A DNA stretch of 6,909 nt from an uncultured Pseudomonadales bacterium (GCA_937998635.1 CALLDA010000153.1:1-6909), one strand, 5' to 3'. Positions 1 through 6,909 are shown, numbered from the stretch's first letter. Notes: generated by a model not told the origin, from the letters alone. Numbers and translations: made by a program.

Positions 1-1
1 C

Positions 2-1135
2 AAGGGTCTCAACAGATTCCCTCGTGACCAATACGAAATCGCTAGCGAGTTCGCTCAGCCAGATGCGTTTTTACTGCGTAGCCAGAAACTACACGATATT
101 GAAATACCCACTAGTCTCGCCGCGGTCGCCCGTGCTGGTGCCGGCGTGAATAACATTCCGGTTGCCGATTACACAGAAAAAGGCGTGGTGGTGTTCAATA
201 CTCCCGGCGCCAATGCTAACGCCGTCAAGGAGTTGGTTATGTCAGGGCTGTTGTTGGCATCGAGAGACATATTTGAGGGCATGAATTACGTACAATCGCT
301 GAAACAGATCAGCGAGGCTGGAGAAATGTCAGCTTTGCTTGAGAAAGAAAAAAAGCGTTTTGCCGGTTGTGAGCTTTATGGCAAGACCCTGGGTGTTGTC
401 GGACTCGGCGCGATCGGCGCGATCGTTGCTAACATGGCGCTGGATTTAGGCATGGATGTGGTCGGATACGACCCTGCCATATCAGTCGAAGCCGCATGGC
501 GCTTATCGAGCCGCGTCGAAAAAATGGATAGCCTGCAACATCTACTAGGCCAGGCTGACTACATCACCTTGCATGTTCCTGCCATTGAAGCTACTCGTCA
601 CATGATTAACGCTGAGGCATTGCGCAGCTTTAAACCCGACGCCAAATTACTCAATTTTGCCCGTGAGGAAATTGTCGATAGCGAAGCCTTGATCGCCGCC
701 CTGGATAATCAGCAACTGGGTGGCTACATCGCAGATTTTCCGACCCCTGAGTTACTGGGTCGCAAGAACGTTCTGCTAATGCCTCATATCGGCGCGAGCA
801 CAGCAGAAGCAGAAGAAAACTGCGCCGTTATGGCCGCCAACCAGTTAATGGAATTCCTTGAAAACGGCACTATTCGCAACTCGGTCAATTTTCCACCGAC
901 GCACATGGCCAGAAATGGGGGTCATCGACTCACCTTTAGCAATAACAACGTACCAAAGGTGCTGGGTAACGTGCTGGGTATTCTTGCTGATAGCAATAAC
1001 AACGTTATCGACCTGGTCAATAAAAGTCGGGACAACATTGCCTACAATATTATTGATGTTGAAGACAGGCCAGCTGAGGATATTATCGCCGCTATCGCCG
1101 CAGTAGATGGTGTGGTTTCGGTTCGCCTGCTTTAG
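2..1135 (+). CDS. serA: D-3-phosphoglycerate dehydrogenase, 5'-truncated by window edge
   Basis: This enzyme oxidises 3-phosphoglycerate to 3-phosphohydroxypyruvate with NAD+, the first step of serine biosynthesis, in the cytosol. The frame is open from base 2 and gives 377 residues before TAG. The GTG at 146 is not the start: it encodes the Val of the conserved RAGAGVNNIP motif, and homologous sequence (GLNRFPRDQYEIASEF) continues upstream. Against the roughly 390-residue family form, about 10-15 N-terminal residues are missing. Visible residues, numbered from base 2: the Rossmann motif GVVGLGAIG at 131-139, the NAD-ribose Asp157 (GYDP), the substrate/catalytic Arg221 (NFAREE) and catalytic His262 (MPHIGAST). 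The classic DVFExEP segment is replaced by ADFPTPELL (244-252), as is usual for this subfamily. A single C-terminal ACT domain spans about 306-377 (from RLTFSNNNVP, with the NKSR motif), suggesting allosteric control, probably by serine. The gene converges on the kinase gene and shares no operon with it. Confidence 0.95.
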   Translation, partial: KGLNRFPRDQYEIASEFAQPDAFLLRSQKLHDIEIPTSLAAVARAGAGVNNIPVADYTEKGVVVFNTPGANANAVKELVMSGLLLASRDIFEGMNYVQSLKQISEAGEMSALLEKEKKRFAGCELYGKTLGVVGLGAIGAIVANMALDLGMDVVGYDPAISVEAAWRLSSRVEKMDSLQHLLGQADYITLHVPAIEATRHMINAEALRSFKPDAKLLNFAREEIVDSEALIAALDNQQLGGYIADFPTPELLGRKNVLLMPHIGASTAEAEENCAVMAANQLMEFLENGTIRNSVNFPPTHMARNGGHRLTFSNNNVPKVLGNVLGILADSNNNVIDLVNKSRDNIAYNIIDVEDRPAEDIIAAIAAVDGVVSVRLL

Positions 1136-1169
1136 GTCGGAACACTTTTAACAGCGCGTGGCAGAGCAA
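1136..1169. other. short gap between convergent stop codons
   Basis: Only 34 bases separate the TAG of serA from the TAG of the minus-strand kinase gene. I see no GC-rich hairpin followed by a T-run on either strand. The only self-complementary pieces are aggtc/gacct (1134-1138 and 1176-1180) and gcgcg/cgcgc (1154-1158 and 1181-1185). Each is 5 bp with a loop over 20 bases, and the two cannot form together as nested stems. Transcripts may therefore overlap at their 3' ends. Confidence 0.5.
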
Positions 1170-3893
1170 CTAGCTGACCTCGCGCCTGAGTTCAGCCAAC
1201 CTAATGCTTAGATCGGCTATCGCGATATTGACCTGGTCACGATCCCTGCCTTTAGCGGCAAGGTGTAATGCCTCACTCAGCTGGTCAAGCATACTGACTT
1301 TAAACACCCCGACGATACCTAATAGCTGATGGACGAGCTCGCCAAGCTCGGCTACATCGCTCTGCTGGTTCGCCTGGTCAGCCTTGTCTAATAAACTTTC
1401 GACTTCAGAAAAAAACTTTTCCTTTGGGATCCGCTGCGAGATAGCCGAAGTTTCCGTCTTGCCACTGAGCTCCTTAGCCACTAGTTTACTGATCGCCCTA
1501 ATTAAGTCTGCTTCCTCAAAGGGCTTACGCATAACCCGATTAATGCCCACTCCTGCGGGCAGACCTGCGCCCTGAGTCAGCACATCGGCCGTTAAAAAAA
1601 TGGCTGGGGTCCCATGGTTGGGGTTGGTCAAGGCTCTGATTTCCCGAAGCGCCTCCCAACCATCGAGTTCTGGCATATGCCCATCGACGATTAGTACATC
1701 AAACTGCTCCCGAGTACTCATTTCGACGGCCTCTCGGCCATTGTTAGCAAGACTGTAACGGCACCCAGCCCGATCTAGAATCGTCTTAACAAGTAATTGG
1801 CTAAAATCGTTGTCTTCGGCAACCAGGACATTGACCCCGAATAAACTGGCCGCACTCCCGGTGTCAGTGTCCACCGCTTTATCGGCATCCACAAACAGGG
1901 TCTTCAAACTGTCAAAAGATACCGGCTTACTAATAAAACTGGCCGGCTGTAAAGATGGGTCATTGGCAATAGAGGAACCTGCCTGCAACTGGTTCAGGGG
2001 CAGTGTAATGATCAGGGGCAGATCCGTACACTGCCTGAGATCTTCGAGCAATAGAGGATACGCCCTGGGGTTAGCGATTGTTACGGACGCGCCATTAAGC
2101 AGAACCACTTTTGGCTGCGTTGTTTCCAGGCCACTTTTCAAAGCCCCAATATCACCATAGCCTTCAACATTACTCGCAATCCTGATCAGTAGATGCTCCA
2201 AAGCTTGACGGGAGGTTTGAACAGGATCATACAAAGCAATATTTAAGGCTCGTTTTTCCCGTGGCTGCAGCTTATTCGGCAGATTTTGATCGCTAAACAA
2301 GGCTTGCTGTTTCTTCAGAGGCAAGACAACCTTGAACTCGCTGCCCTTACCTTCGGTACTATCAAGCGAAATATTGCCTTCCATCATACCGACTAAGCCA
2401 TTGACGATTGACAAGCCCAGGCCGGTGCCTCCGAAACGCCTCGATATAGAAATATCAGCCTGGGTGAAAGCTTCAAAAATATGCTTTTGTTGCTCCTCTA
2501 AAATGCCGATTCCAGTGTCTTTAACGGTAATACCGACTCGACAATGATCCGCTTCATCAGCCAGCAAAAACACCCGAACATGCACGTAACCTGACTCGCT
2601 AAACTTGATCGAATTAGACACCAGATTGAAGATAATTTGGCCCAGTCGGCGCGAGTCCGCCACCAGAGCCAGGGGCACATCGGGTTCGACATCGAGGATA
2701 AGCTCAAGGTTTTTGTCATGGGCCATCGGCGCTAATAGCTGTATGGGATCTTCCAGGCACTGATAAAAATCAATGGGTAGCTCCTCCAGCTCCATAGCCC
2801 CGGCCTGTAGGCGACTAAACTCAAGAATGTCGTCAATGAGCTGTAGCAACAACTGGGCTGCCTGATCAATAATTTTGCAATACTGTTGTTCAGCGCTGCC
2901 CAGATCAGCACTCTGTAGAAGGCCAACAAAGCCTCTCACAGAACTCAGGGGCGTCCGCAATTCGTGACTCATCCGTGCTAAAAAATCAGTTTTTGCAGCA
3001 TTGGCTGCATCGGCGTGCTGCCGGGCAATTTCTAATTGGTCATTTTTGGACTGTAAATCCGCAAGTGTTAGCTCTAGCTGATGGGTAGCGCTTTTTACTT
3101 CTTGCTGGAGCCGAACCTGATTTTCCTCGATAAACTCCGCCATATGATTGATGCCATGGGCGAGAACATTAACTTCGTAACTCAGCGCCGATTCTGCTCG
3201 AACAGAAAAGTCACCGCCTTCGATACGATTAACGGTATTGGTTAACTTTTGTATCGGACCGATAATGTTGCGGCCCAGTAGATAGGACATGATAATCGCC
3301 ATGACCATAACACCCGCAGCCAGGCCGACACCGTTAATCAACATGGCACTGCGTTCTGGCAGACTCACGGCAGGATCCATGGCAACAATAACCCAACCCA
3401 CCAACGGCGCATCGCCCTTTAAAGCGGCGGAATCATAATCCTCAGTATTGAGGTCAAGGGCTAATACCGGCTCTTCAAAATACACATACTTGTCTGGGGT
3501 GTTTAAGTTCGCCGGGGCGCTGGGCGCTGCCGCTTGCCTGGAAGGCTCAGATGTTTTTCCGGAGTCTTCATCAGCGCGAAATGTCGAAATGACCACTTCG
3601 CGGCTGGCATTAAGGAAGGTAACGCCCGAGACGCCTTCAAGTCGGTCAGTCGCTGACACTAAAGAATTTAACAGTGTTTTATTTGCAGAGTAGAGTGCGA
3701 AATCCGAAACCGAAGCCAGATAAATGGCTATACCGCGACCCGACTGCTGTAGACGCTCAGTAATGGCCTTATCTCGCTCGAGCATCGTCACGCCTGTCAG
3801 CACAATGGTGAGCAGCAATAGCGGCACGGCTGTCGCTACAACAAGGCGATTTTGTAGTGTATTACCCCACTTTGGGAACAGCCGTTTCATCAC
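1170..3893 (-). CDS. BarA-like tripartite hybrid sensor histidine kinase
   Basis: This inner-membrane sensor kinase should autophosphorylate on His and relay phosphate internally. Domains in order (907 residues): transmembrane segment 17-38; extracytoplasmic sensor about 39-182, resembling the BarA sensor in layout and wording (SGRGIAIYLA..., then GWVIVAMD before the membrane), with a Pro/Ala/Ser-rich stretch at 112-135; second transmembrane segment 184-206; HAMP 207-258; coiled coil about 255-300; HisKA with His310 in MSHELRTP; HATPase with N-box Asn427, G1 box DTGIGI (Asp459) and G2 box GGTGLGL (488-494); a degenerate receiver about 548-665 with Asn600 where the phospho-Asp should be; a complete receiver 687-805 with Glu693/Asp694, Asp737, Thr768 and Lys790; and an Hpt-like domain about 825-907 with His855 (VHQLLG). 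Length and phospho-site spacing resemble E. coli BarA, but the context is different, so no symbol is given. The start is either GTG at 3893 or the adjacent ATG at 3890; both overlap the upstream stop codon. No cognate response regulator is in the window. Confidence 0.93.
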   Translation of the reverse strand: MMKRLFPKWGNTLQNRLVVATAVPLLLLTIVLTGVTMLERDKAITERLQQSGRGIAIYLASVSDFALYSANKTLLNSLVSATDRLEGVSGVTFLNASREVVISTFRADEDSGKTSEPSRQAAAPSAPANLNTPDKYVYFEEPVLALDLNTEDYDSAALKGDAPLVGWVIVAMDPAVSLPERSAMLINGVGLAAGVMVMAIIMSYLLGRNIIGPIQKLTNTVNRIEGGDFSVRAESALSYEVNVLAHGINHMAEFIEENQVRLQQEVKSATHQLELTLADLQSKNDQLEIARQHADAANAAKTDFLARMSHELRTPLSSVRGFVGLLQSADLGSAEQQYCKIIDQAAQLLLQLIDDILEFSRLQAGAMELEELPIDFYQCLEDPIQLLAPMAHDKNLELILDVEPDVPLALVADSRRLGQIIFNLVSNSIKFSESGYVHVRVFLLADEADHCRVGITVKDTGIGILEEQQKHIFEAFTQADISISRRFGGTGLGLSIVNGLVGMMEGNISLDSTEGKGSEFKVVLPLKKQQALFSDQNLPNKLQPREKRALNIALYDPVQTSRQALEHLLIRIASNVEGYGDIGALKSGLETTQPKVVLLNGASVTIANPRAYPLLLEDLRQCTDLPLIITLPLNQLQAGSSIANDPSLQPASFISKPVSFDSLKTLFVDADKAVDTDTGSAASLFGVNVLVAEDNDFSQLLVKTILDRAGCRYSLANNGREAVEMSTREQFDVLIVDGHMPELDGWEALREIRALTNPNHGTPAIFLTADVLTQGAGLPAGVGINRVMRKPFEEADLIRAISKLVAKELSGKTETSAISQRIPKEKFFSEVESLLDKADQANQQSDVAELGELVHQLLGIVGVFKVSMLDQLSEALHLAAKGRDRDQVNIAIADLSIRLAELRREVS
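3890..3893 (-). promoter_or_regulatory. stop/start overlap coupling binding protein to kinase
   Basis: Read on the minus strand the junction is ATGTGATGA. The TGA at 3892-3890 ends the binding-protein gene. The kinase can start at GTG 3893-3891 (4-base overlap) or ATG 3890-3888 (1-base overlap). No good Shine-Dalgarno sequence lies just upstream, which favours re-initiation by ribosomes finishing the binding-protein gene, that is, translational coupling. The two proteins are then probably made from one message. ATG looks the more likely start on codon type alone. Confidence 0.7.
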
Positions 3894-4885
3894 ATCGTCT
3901 GGAGAAGCTTCTGGTACATCCTGTACAGGTCTTCCAGGGGGGGGAGCTTGATATCGAGTATCCGGGCAACCTCTTCATTGGTGCTCAAAGTATAATATTT
4001 TGGGTAGTAAGCACGCCAATCCTTACGCCCATTATCTGGTTGGTGAGTCGATAGTTCGACAAATAATTCAGCACCGTATCGACCGACATCTGCCGGGCTC
4101 GAATAAATCGAAGCCAGCGCTCCAGCTTCGGCATAGGAGGCTGAAAAGCCAATCACAGGGATTTTTTGCCTATAGCTCAAATGAAGAATCCATTTCGCTA
4201 TGTTGCGGTTAAATACTGCTCGATCCGGCACTGCAATAAATACTTCCGATGCATTTATGATGGGGTTCAAGATGCTAATGGGATTATCAGTCGGAGACAG
4301 GTTGGCCGTGATCAACTCAACACCCAAACCAGAGATCCGCTTCAGGCTTGCAGTTTTAGCTTCCTGGGTGGCGGGTCCAAAGACGGCACCAAAACGCCCG
4401 GCATCCGGTTTTAACAAAAGGCCAAGTGACACTGCGCGCTCAAAAGGCTGATCGACAAGCACCGCGGCAAAGCGCCCTTCAATAAGGGTAGTCTCATTAA
4501 TATCCTGCCACACCGCCATCGGTATCAATACGCTGAGAATATCTGACCGGGGATAATTCGCCAGAGCCTCGGTGGTGGCTTTAGAGCCAATAGCTACAAT
4601 CTGCTGACCCAAAATCGCAGGCAAGGCTACGCCATCTGCCATAATGATTGTTCGGACTTCGGTAGCTGGCTGCCGAGTCTGAAGTTGCTCAGCAAAGACT
4701 TCCGCCACCTGGCGATAATAAGGCGCATCACTCGATAGCAACACATGTACTTCATCGGTGACGGCAAAGCACGCATCAGCCAGGAATACATAGGTGAACA
4801 GAATCAGGCTTTGCAAGGCGCACCTGACCACAGGGAGTGCAATCTTGCCCTCCATATTCTGTAAAACACTAGCGAATCCGTTCAT
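3890..4885 (-). CDS. Periplasmic ABC-type substrate-binding protein (ABC_sub_bind-like)
   Basis: This is a 331-residue secreted solute-binding protein of the ABC_sub_bind (PF04392-like) kind, judged from its C-terminal lobe: PVIGFSASYAEAGALASIYS at 243-262, followed by a DVGRYGAELF segment typical of that family. A signal peptide is evident: hydrophobic stretch about 22-38 and a probable signal peptidase I site after Ala41 (ACFA|VTDE). Cys39 is not preceded by a proper lipobox, so a lipoprotein is unlikely. The ATG at 4885 has a GGA a few bases upstream. An internal ATG at 4855 (Met11) would give a more standard signal peptide of about 31 residues but lacks a visible ribosome site, so the first is preferred. 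Two-lobe binding-fold features include an AIGSKATTEALA segment (98-109) and NPISILNPI (201-209). No permease or ATPase gene is adjacent. Instead it lies between a TonB-dependent receptor and a sensor kinase and overlaps the kinase start, so a sensory rather than transport role is inferred. The ligand is unknown. Confidence 0.85.
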   Translation of the reverse strand: MNGFASVLQNMEGKIALPVVRCALQSLILFTYVFLADACFAVTDEVHVLLSSDAPYYRQVAEVFAEQLQTRQPATEVRTIIMADGVALPAILGQQIVAIGSKATTEALANYPRSDILSVLIPMAVWQDINETTLIEGRFAAVLVDQPFERAVSLGLLLKPDAGRFGAVFGPATQEAKTASLKRISGLGVELITANLSPTDNPISILNPIINASEVFIAVPDRAVFNRNIAKWILHLSYRQKIPVIGFSASYAEAGALASIYSSPADVGRYGAELFVELSTHQPDNGRKDWRAYYPKYYTLSTNEEVARILDIKLPPLEDLYRMYQKLLQTM

Positions 4886-5066
4886 TTTCCGTAATGATCG
4901 CCCCGTTACCCTACTTGAAGTGACGTCCTTAAAATGCAGTTAGGCTGTGTTTGCTGAATACTCTCGTCGGAGCAGAAAAATTTGTCGATACTCTGTACTG
5001 CTGAGGCGCAGATTTGCCTGGCGACTTGTCTAAAACGGCAAGCATTAAAGCTGGTATCGAGCCACA
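4886..5066 (-). other. 181-base spacer between receptor and binding-protein genes
   Basis: This stretch separates the receptor stop codon (5067-5069) from the binding-protein start. I see no strong rho-independent terminator; the best stem is TTGCC/GGCAA, 5 bp with a long loop and no T-run. I also see no convincing -35/-10 pair and no recognised riboswitch. It does hold a near-perfect direct repeat (listed separately), and a weak GTAA/TTAC inverted pair close to the binding-protein ribosome site. Whether the receptor is cotranscribed with the other two genes is left open by the sequence. Confidence 0.5.
4950..4994 (-). repeat. pair of direct repeats about 30 bases apart upstream of binding-protein gene
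   Basis: On the plus strand the two copies are tttgctgaatactct (4950-4964) and tttgtcgatactct (4981-4994). They share TTTG and ATACTCT, with one base of length difference and small changes between. The ATACTCT cores (4958-4964 and 4988-4994) are exactly 30 bases apart, close to three helical turns, so both copies would face the same side of the DNA. The repeat lies 65-109 bases upstream of the binding-protein start. This fits tandem sites for a regulator, but chance is not excluded. Confidence 0.4.
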
Positions 5067-6909
5067 TCAGGGCAAGTCCACACTGAACGAGACAAAATAT
5101 CGACTGCCAAATATATTCTCTTCGTTAAATTCAGGATAGTCCTCAGTAATATTTTGCGCCACCAACTGCAACTGAGCAGTATTGTTACCAAGAACAAACT
5201 TGAAGGTGATATGACTGTCTAGCCGGGTATATTCATCGATAAAATTACCATCCCGCCATTTAACTTCACCTTGATGATATAAAGTTAATCCGGTCGCCCA
5301 TTGAGGTGTCCATTGATAATTCAGCAACAAGCCACCTGAGTGTCGAGGGCGCGACTGGTTAAAATCGCCAATTTGTATTTCCGGATCAATTTGCCTGACA
5401 AAATCACTATCAAGATCGGTATAGGCATAATGCGCTCTTACCAGTGCTTTAGTTACCGGCCGATAAGTCACTTGCAGCTCAGCACCAACCGATTCCCACT
5501 CACCGGTATTACTTCGCACTTTAATTTGATCATCACCAATAGGTGTGGGTACTGCCAAAACCTCTTCATAGTCATCCATCGCATGCCTGGCCTGCTCACG
5601 AAATACGTTCAAATCTGCGCCCAGTTGCCATTGGGGGAAGTAACCAGCCCAGCCCAGTTCAAAAGATGTCACCTCCTCCTCTTCGAGTCGCTCATCGCTG
5701 CGTACAAAGGCATCAAAAACAATACCGCTTAATTCTAGCTTCTGATCCAAATTGGCCTCAGTAATTGAAGGTGCTCGCGTACCTCTGGAGATACTCATAC
5801 GCACAGTATGATGGGGACTAAATAATCGGCTAAGACTCAGCCGCGGTGATAACAGCGTGCCGACAAAGGTTTTCTCAACCATTAATCCGACATTGAGCAT
5901 CCATTCGTCGCTCGGCCGCCATTCGTTGTGCGTAAACCACCGGAAAGATTCCTCCCAGATCTTGTCACCTCGACCCTGTAGAAACTGACTTTGGGCGTAC
6001 TCGCTGCGACCGCCAAGTCCCCAAACCGTTCGCAATCGGTCGACCATCGAAAATTGATGCTCGAACTCGAGATCAAAACGTTCAGAGGCCAAACTACCTA
6101 AACCTCCAGCAAAAGGCTGATCTGGCACGCCTAAAAACAACGCTACAAGCGCTGGGTCAACGTCGAGAATATCCGACAGCAAGCCTCTATCTGCAGAATT
6201 ACTCGCTCGTAGCTTATTGTGATAGCCATGAACACTAAATTCCCCTCCGGCAAGCAGACTATGACGCCACTCGACCGACTGATAGCTTGAGTAATAGTCG
6301 GCATCGATAAACTCATCGGGATGGTCTGCATCCCCGAGCCCAACGCGATCATTGGCGTAAGCAAAATTAAGATCTAACACGTCATTCAGAGAGGGCGTTA
6401 TCGTGCCGCGAAAAGCAATTTGATAAAGTTCACGCCCATCATCCAGCTCTCCTTCGGGGATACTGGGAAAACCGTCATTGTGACGAGAACCCAGACTTAG
6501 GCGATAGTTGAGCGGGCCAAGACTGTCGTTTATTCTCACCCAGGAGTTCAGCGTCTCGCGACTGCCTCCGGTAACCTTAACCGTTGTTCCTTTATCCTGT
6601 GTCGGCTCCCGTGTGACGATATTGACCGCACCCAGAAAGGCATTTGAACCATGAGTCGCGGCACTTGATCCACGGACGATTTCAATATGATCAACATCCT
6701 CCAGCTGAATCCCGAACATGCCCCATAACACCGTAGAAAACACCGGTTCATAAACTGATCGACCGTCAATCATTACCTCCATGCGGTTGGGAAATTCGTC
6801 CCCAAAACCGTGGTAAGCGATACCCGGTCGGTTATCGTTGACAGCGTAAGACTGAAAGCCCGGCACTAATCTAAATAAATCGCCCCAGTTTTGCGCACCA
6901 GAGGCGTCA
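5067..6909 (-). CDS. TonB-dependent outer-membrane receptor, N-terminus cut by window edge
   Basis: This is an outer-membrane beta-barrel transporter that imports a ligand using TonB/ExbBD energy. 613 residues are visible. The frame stays open to the window edge, and the GTG at 6866 is an internal Val in FRLVPGFQSY, so the real start (with signal peptide, any TonB box and the first part of the plug) lies beyond base 6909. The plug domain occupies about residues 1-110 of the visible part: a LVPGFQ segment, MEVMIDGRSVYEPVF (43-57), and the hallmark IEIVRGSSAATHGSNAFLGA (75-94) followed by VNIVTREP. The remainder is barrel, with many alternating aromatic/polar strands and acidic loops. The protein ends SFSVDLP, without the usual terminal Phe or Trp. 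The plug wording resembles a receptor subgroup that I recall being found beside ABC_sub_bind-type proteins and hybrid kinases. The substrate cannot be read from sequence, and no siderophore, heme or cobalamin genes are nearby. Confidence 0.92.
   Translation of the reverse strand, partial: DASGAQNWGDLFRLVPGFQSYAVNDNRPGIAYHGFGDEFPNRMEVMIDGRSVYEPVFSTVLWGMFGIQLEDVDHIEIVRGSSAATHGSNAFLGAVNIVTREPTQDKGTTVKVTGGSRETLNSWVRINDSLGPLNYRLSLGSRHNDGFPSIPEGELDDGRELYQIAFRGTITPSLNDVLDLNFAYANDRVGLGDADHPDEFIDADYYSSYQSVEWRHSLLAGGEFSVHGYHNKLRASNSADRGLLSDILDVDPALVALFLGVPDQPFAGGLGSLASERFDLEFEHQFSMVDRLRTVWGLGGRSEYAQSQFLQGRGDKIWEESFRWFTHNEWRPSDEWMLNVGLMVEKTFVGTLLSPRLSLSRLFSPHHTVRMSISRGTRAPSITEANLDQKLELSGIVFDAFVRSDERLEEEEVTSFELGWAGYFPQWQLGADLNVFREQARHAMDDYEEVLAVPTPIGDDQIKVRSNTGEWESVGAELQVTYRPVTKALVRAHYAYTDLDSDFVRQIDPEIQIGDFNQSRPRHSGGLLLNYQWTPQWATGLTLYHQGEVKWRDGNFIDEYTRLDSHITFKFVLGNNTAQLQLVAQNITEDYPEFNEENIFGSRYFVSFSVDLP

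Noticed and set aside
146..148. GTG as start of a 329-residue dehydrogenase
   Set aside because: This codon is the Val of the conserved GAGVNNIP motif, and family-like sequence continues in frame back to base 2.
1134..1185. possible bidirectional terminator between serA and the kinase gene
   Set aside because: The only stems are 5 bp with long loops, mutually exclusive as nested structures, and without a T-run at a suitable place.
1810..2160. 116-codon plus-strand frame inside the kinase gene
   Set aside because: It is antisense to the receiver domains, whose motifs are intact on the minus strand. The translation resembles no protein family.
4769..4771. lipoprotein Cys39 in the binding protein
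   Set aside because: The preceding residues Leu-Ala-Asp-Ala do not form a lipobox with Leu at -3 and a small residue at -2. A signal peptidase I site two residues later fits better.
4886..5040. cyclic-di-GMP (GEMM) or other riboswitch upstream of the binding-protein gene
   Set aside because: A few pieces such as GGGTAACGGGG recall part of a riboswitch consensus, but the paired helices and the other conserved segments are absent.
5340..5732. 130-codon open frame on the plus strand, antisense to the receptor gene
   Set aside because: It lies wholly inside the well-supported receptor gene, has no recognisable domain and no clear ribosome site, and its composition reads like the complement of barrel codons.
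6864..6866. GTG as start of the receptor
   Set aside because: It is the Val of a conserved plug segment (LVPGF). The frame is open to the window edge with plug-like residues, and no signal peptide follows this codon.

Overview
The window looks like chromosomal DNA of a Gram-negative bacterium, most likely a gammaproteobacterium. The evidence is a TonB-dependent outer-membrane receptor, a BarA-type tripartite sensor kinase, and a phosphoglycerate dehydrogenase of the roughly 390-residue, single-ACT type. The genus cannot be fixed from the sequence alone. Almost all of the DNA is coding. There are no RNA genes, insertion sequences, CRISPR arrays or prophage genes.

Layout: (1) 2-1135, plus strand: the 3' part of serA (D-3-phosphoglycerate dehydrogenase), whose first dozen or so codons lie outside the window. 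(2) 1136-1169: a 34-base gap between two converging genes with no convincing terminator. (3) 1170-3893, minus strand: a 907-residue membrane-bound hybrid histidine kinase (BarA-like sensor, HAMP, HisKA, ATPase, degenerate receiver, intact receiver, Hpt). (4) 3890-4885, minus strand: a secreted ABC-type substrate-binding protein of the ABC_sub_bind kind, overlapping the kinase start by 1 to 4 bases. (5) 4886-5066: a 181-base spacer with a 14/15-base direct repeat. (6) 5067-6909, minus strand: a TonB-dependent receptor whose N-terminus runs off the right edge.

The interesting part is the minus-strand trio, transcribed right to left: outer-membrane receptor, periplasmic binding protein, inner-membrane hybrid kinase. 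No ABC permease or ATPase accompanies the binding protein, and no separate response regulator follows the kinase. The simplest reading, which is inference, is a sensing chain crossing the envelope: the receptor admits a ligand, the binding protein captures it in the periplasm, and the kinase reads it and passes phosphate through its own His-Asp-His relay to a regulator encoded elsewhere. The ligand cannot be named from sequence. serA on the other strand is a housekeeping serine-biosynthesis gene with no evident link to the trio.
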